From positions 1-13,929 of the forward strand of contig CAYUFM010000018.1 of NCBI GenBank assembly GCA_964444225.1: a DNA stretch of 13,929 nt, written 5' to 3'. Both the position numbers and the translations under genes were made by a program. The notes beneath the pieces are model-generated. The model worked only from the letters and a program-made list of their open reading frames with translations. It had not been told where the DNA came from and did no database searches. Below, in pieces: positions 12,603-13,929 of the stretch. Each line of letters starts with the position of its first letter. Within the stretch, counting starts at the first letter, position 1. This DNA comes from JALHOM01 sp964444225. Lineage in GTDB: Bacteria; Patescibacteriota; Saccharimonadia; Saccharimonadales; 2-12-FULL-41-12.

Positions 12603-12839
12603 ATGTTAACACAATTTGCAGCAGAAGCAGTAAACTTACTACCACTTGCCAAGGGTATTGCCCTAGGTTTTGGTGTTATGGGGCCAGCTATAGCTATCGG
12701 TTTGATCGGTGCAGCCTTCATGAACGGAGTCAGCCGTAACCCAGAAAGTGCAAAATTCTTAGGTCAAATCTTGGTTTTCGTATCATTGGCTGAGCTATTC
12801 GGACTTATCGCTTTTGCATCAATCTTCATCATCAAATAA
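12603..12839 (+). CDS. atpE: ATP synthase Fo subunit c
   Basis: Subunit c is the rotor ring proteolipid. The 78-aa protein has two helices (about 12-40 and 53-77) joined by the polar loop SRNPES (44-49), which contacts the F1 stalk. The Gly/Ala-rich first helix is GIALGFGVMGPAIAIG. The ion-binding carboxylate is E64 in SLAELFGLI. The residue after it is Leu and there is no partnering Gln in helix 1, so the Na+-binding signature is absent and the ring is predicted to be proton-driven. AAGGAG lies 5 nt before the ATG. The size is normal. Confidence 0.96.
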   Translation: MLTQFAAEAVNLLPLAKGIALGFGVMGPAIAIGLIGAAFMNGVSRNPESAKFLGQILVFVSLAELFGLIAFASIFIIK

Positions 12840-12854
12840 TCAGGAATTATTATA

Positions 12855-13388
12855 ATGATGAATTTATTAACAAATTTTGCAACAACAGAGGGTGAAGCTT
12901 CTGGAGGTTTTGGCGCGCTTGGTATTGACCCAAAGGCTTTTATTATCCAGCTTATCACTTGGGTGTTTGTATTTTTGGTGCTTAAAAAGTATGTTTTTGG
13001 TCCAATTGTAAAGATACTAGAAAAGCGTCAGCAAACTATAGAAAAAGGCGTTGAGCTAACCAGTGAAATGGTTGCCCAAAAGGCTAAGCTTGAAAAAGAA
13101 GTCGAGAAAACCATGGCTAAGGCCCGTGCTGAAGCTAATGAGGTACTTAATCGTACGCAAGACCAGGCTAACGCTATGATCAAAGAAGCCGAAGAAACGG
13201 CCAAGGCTAAAGTTGATAATATGATCAAAGAAGCCAAAGTTAAGATCAATGACGAAACGGCCAAGGCTAAAAGAAGTCTAGAGAAAGAGCTAATTGACCT
13301 GGTTATTAGTGCAACAGAAGTTGTCGCAAGCGAAAAGCTGGACGCCCAAAAAGACGCCAATCTAATCGCAAAGGCCCTGAAAGGTTAA
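12855..13388 (+). CDS. atpF: ATP synthase subunit b (peripheral stalk)
   Basis: Subunit b dimerises to hold F1 against the a/c motor. The 177-aa protein has a short extracytoplasmic N-terminus, one membrane helix (about 27-45, FIIQLITWVFVFLVL) and a long charged coiled coil from about 52 to 160, rich in Ala/Glu/Lys. The N-terminus is longer than usual (about 26 residues, with a Gly-rich GGFGALG). The coiled coil contains reused DNA: ATGATCAAAGAAGCC occurs at 13176 and 13221, and GAAACGGCCAAGGCTAAA at 13194 and 13254. Two ATG codons stand in tandem (12855 and 12858). AGGAA lies about 9 nt upstream, so either could serve. Confidence 0.94.
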   Translation: MMNLLTNFATTEGEASGGFGALGIDPKAFIIQLITWVFVFLVLKKYVFGPIVKILEKRQQTIEKGVELTSEMVAQKAKLEKEVEKTMAKARAEANEVLNRTQDQANAMIKEAEETAKAKVDNMIKEAKVKINDETAKAKRSLEKELIDLVISATEVVASEKLDAQKDANLIAKALKG

Positions 13389-13389
13389 G

Positions 13390-13779
13390 ATGGCTAAATA
13401 TTCCCGGACTAAATTGGCGCAGTATATTGCAGATCATATTGAAGACGAGGCTGTTTTGGCTGACAAAATTGCCGCTTTTTTGATCGAAAACAATAAAACG
13501 TCAGAGCTAGGAAGCATTATACGAGATGTAGCCGATGTTCGAGCCGAAAAACAAGGAGTTGTAGAGCTTACGGCAACTTCAGCCTTCGCTCTAAACAGCG
13601 ACACCAAGCAACAAATCAAAGATGTAGTAAACCAGAATTTTAGTAACGTTAGGCAAATTATCATTCACGAGGTCATAGATCCCGGCTTGATCGGCGGAGT
13701 TAATCTTGACTTTGCAAATGCTAATTTGGACCTGAGCGTTAGGGCTAAACTTAATAAATTACGCGAAGCAGTAGCTTGA
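13390..13779 (+). CDS. atpH: ATP synthase subunit delta, shortened
   Basis: Subunit delta joins the top of F1 to the b stalk. This version is 129 aa, about 50 residues shorter than the usual 175-180. The C-terminal domain is recognisable: VELTATSAFALNSDTK (58-73) and IDPGLIGGVNLDF (96-108), the DPxLIGG signature, then LDLSVRAKLNKLREA at the end. The N-terminal helical domain that binds the alpha subunits is reduced to about 50 residues (KYSRTKLAQYIADHI and the following helices). No frameshift is evident: the frame is bounded by atpF 1 bp upstream and atpA 14 bp downstream, and the start is clear. Confidence 0.9.
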   Translation: MAKYSRTKLAQYIADHIEDEAVLADKIAAFLIENNKTSELGSIIRDVADVRAEKQGVVELTATSAFALNSDTKQQIKDVVNQNFSNVRQIIIHEVIDPGLIGGVNLDFANANLDLSVRAKLNKLREAVA

Positions 13780-13793
13780 TAAAGAGGAGAAAA

Positions 13794-13929
13794 ATGAGCG
13801 AAATTAATGTAAAAGACCTATCAGCCGACATAAAGAAGGCAATCGAAAAACTAAAGGATCAGCCGGATATCCAAAACGTCGGTGTTGTGACTCGCGTCGG
13901 TGACGGTGTGGCCTGGATCTATGGCCTAC
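13794..13929 (+). CDS. atpA: ATP synthase F1 subunit alpha (N-terminal part, cut by window edge)
   Basis: AGAGGAG lies 4-5 nt before the ATG. The 45 complete codons read an N-terminal helix (EINVKDLSADIKKAIEKL) and then NVGVVTRVGDGVAWIYGL, which matches the first beta-barrel strand of the alpha subunit (usual consensus VGxVxxVGDGIAxxYGL). The rest, with the nucleotide-binding domain, is outside the window. The gene follows atpH, the standard order, so gamma, beta and epsilon genes are expected downstream. Confidence 0.94.
   Translation, partial: MSEINVKDLSADIKKAIEKLKDQPDIQNVGVVTRVGDGVAWIYGL

Noticed and set aside
12603..12839. Na+-specific c-ring
   Set aside because: The Glu (E64) is followed by Leu and helix 1 has no Gln partner, so the sodium-binding signature is missing.

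Overview
The window is AT-rich, gene-dense bacterial DNA that reads like a Candidatus Saccharibacteria (TM7) or related CPR genome. This is an inference. It rests on the mix of a compact F-type ATP synthase operon, many short orphan genes, an orphan corrinoid-adenosyltransferase-like protein, DrrA/DrrB-type ABC genes and very short intergenic gaps. TGA is used as a stop codon (ABC ATPase, AtpZ, AtpH), so the UGA=Gly code of SR1/Gracilibacteria is not in use.

Layout. 1-198: tRNA-Asn(GUU) on the minus strand, followed downstream by two RNA-like hairpins. 245-2635 (minus): a membrane-anchored CAP-domain protein, then a two-gene ABC exporter. 2658-4695 (minus): five small accessory genes (DUF1801, zinc ribbon, two PhnB/VOC proteins, DUF1761), four of them with clear Shine-Dalgarno sequences. 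4760-4873 (minus): a 37-codon small membrane protein whose only plausible start is ATA. 4881-6412 (minus): a TIM-barrel glycoside-hydrolase-like protein, possibly coupled to a 25-codon upstream ORF, and smpB. 6437-6806 (plus): a gene-free stretch headed by a perfect consensus sigma-70 promoter and rich in RNA helices, interpreted as an unassigned non-coding RNA. 6813-9361: a methyltransferase, a membrane-anchored paralogue of the glycoside-hydrolase-like protein, and a GT2 glycosyltransferase, which together look like a small surface-glycan module. 9449-10461: a flavin-binding PNPOx-like protein and a CobO-like adenosyltransferase, convergent and overlapping at their ends. 10548-11447: a degenerate AAA+-like protein. 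11495-13929: atpZ/I-atpB-atpE-atpF-atpH-atpA (alpha subunit cut by the window edge), the Fo part and start of F1 of an ATP synthase.

A recurring pattern is a -10-like hexamer placed 6-8 nt before the start codon (CAP protein, ABC ATPase, small membrane ORF, smpB, CobO, AtpZ), which would give leaderless mRNAs. Other genes, mainly the accessory cluster and internal operon genes, carry ordinary Shine-Dalgarno sequences. The most notable items are the unassigned RNA next to smpB, the ATA-start small membrane ORF, the AAA-like protein without a P-loop upstream of the ATP synthase, and the paired glycoside-hydrolase paralogues.
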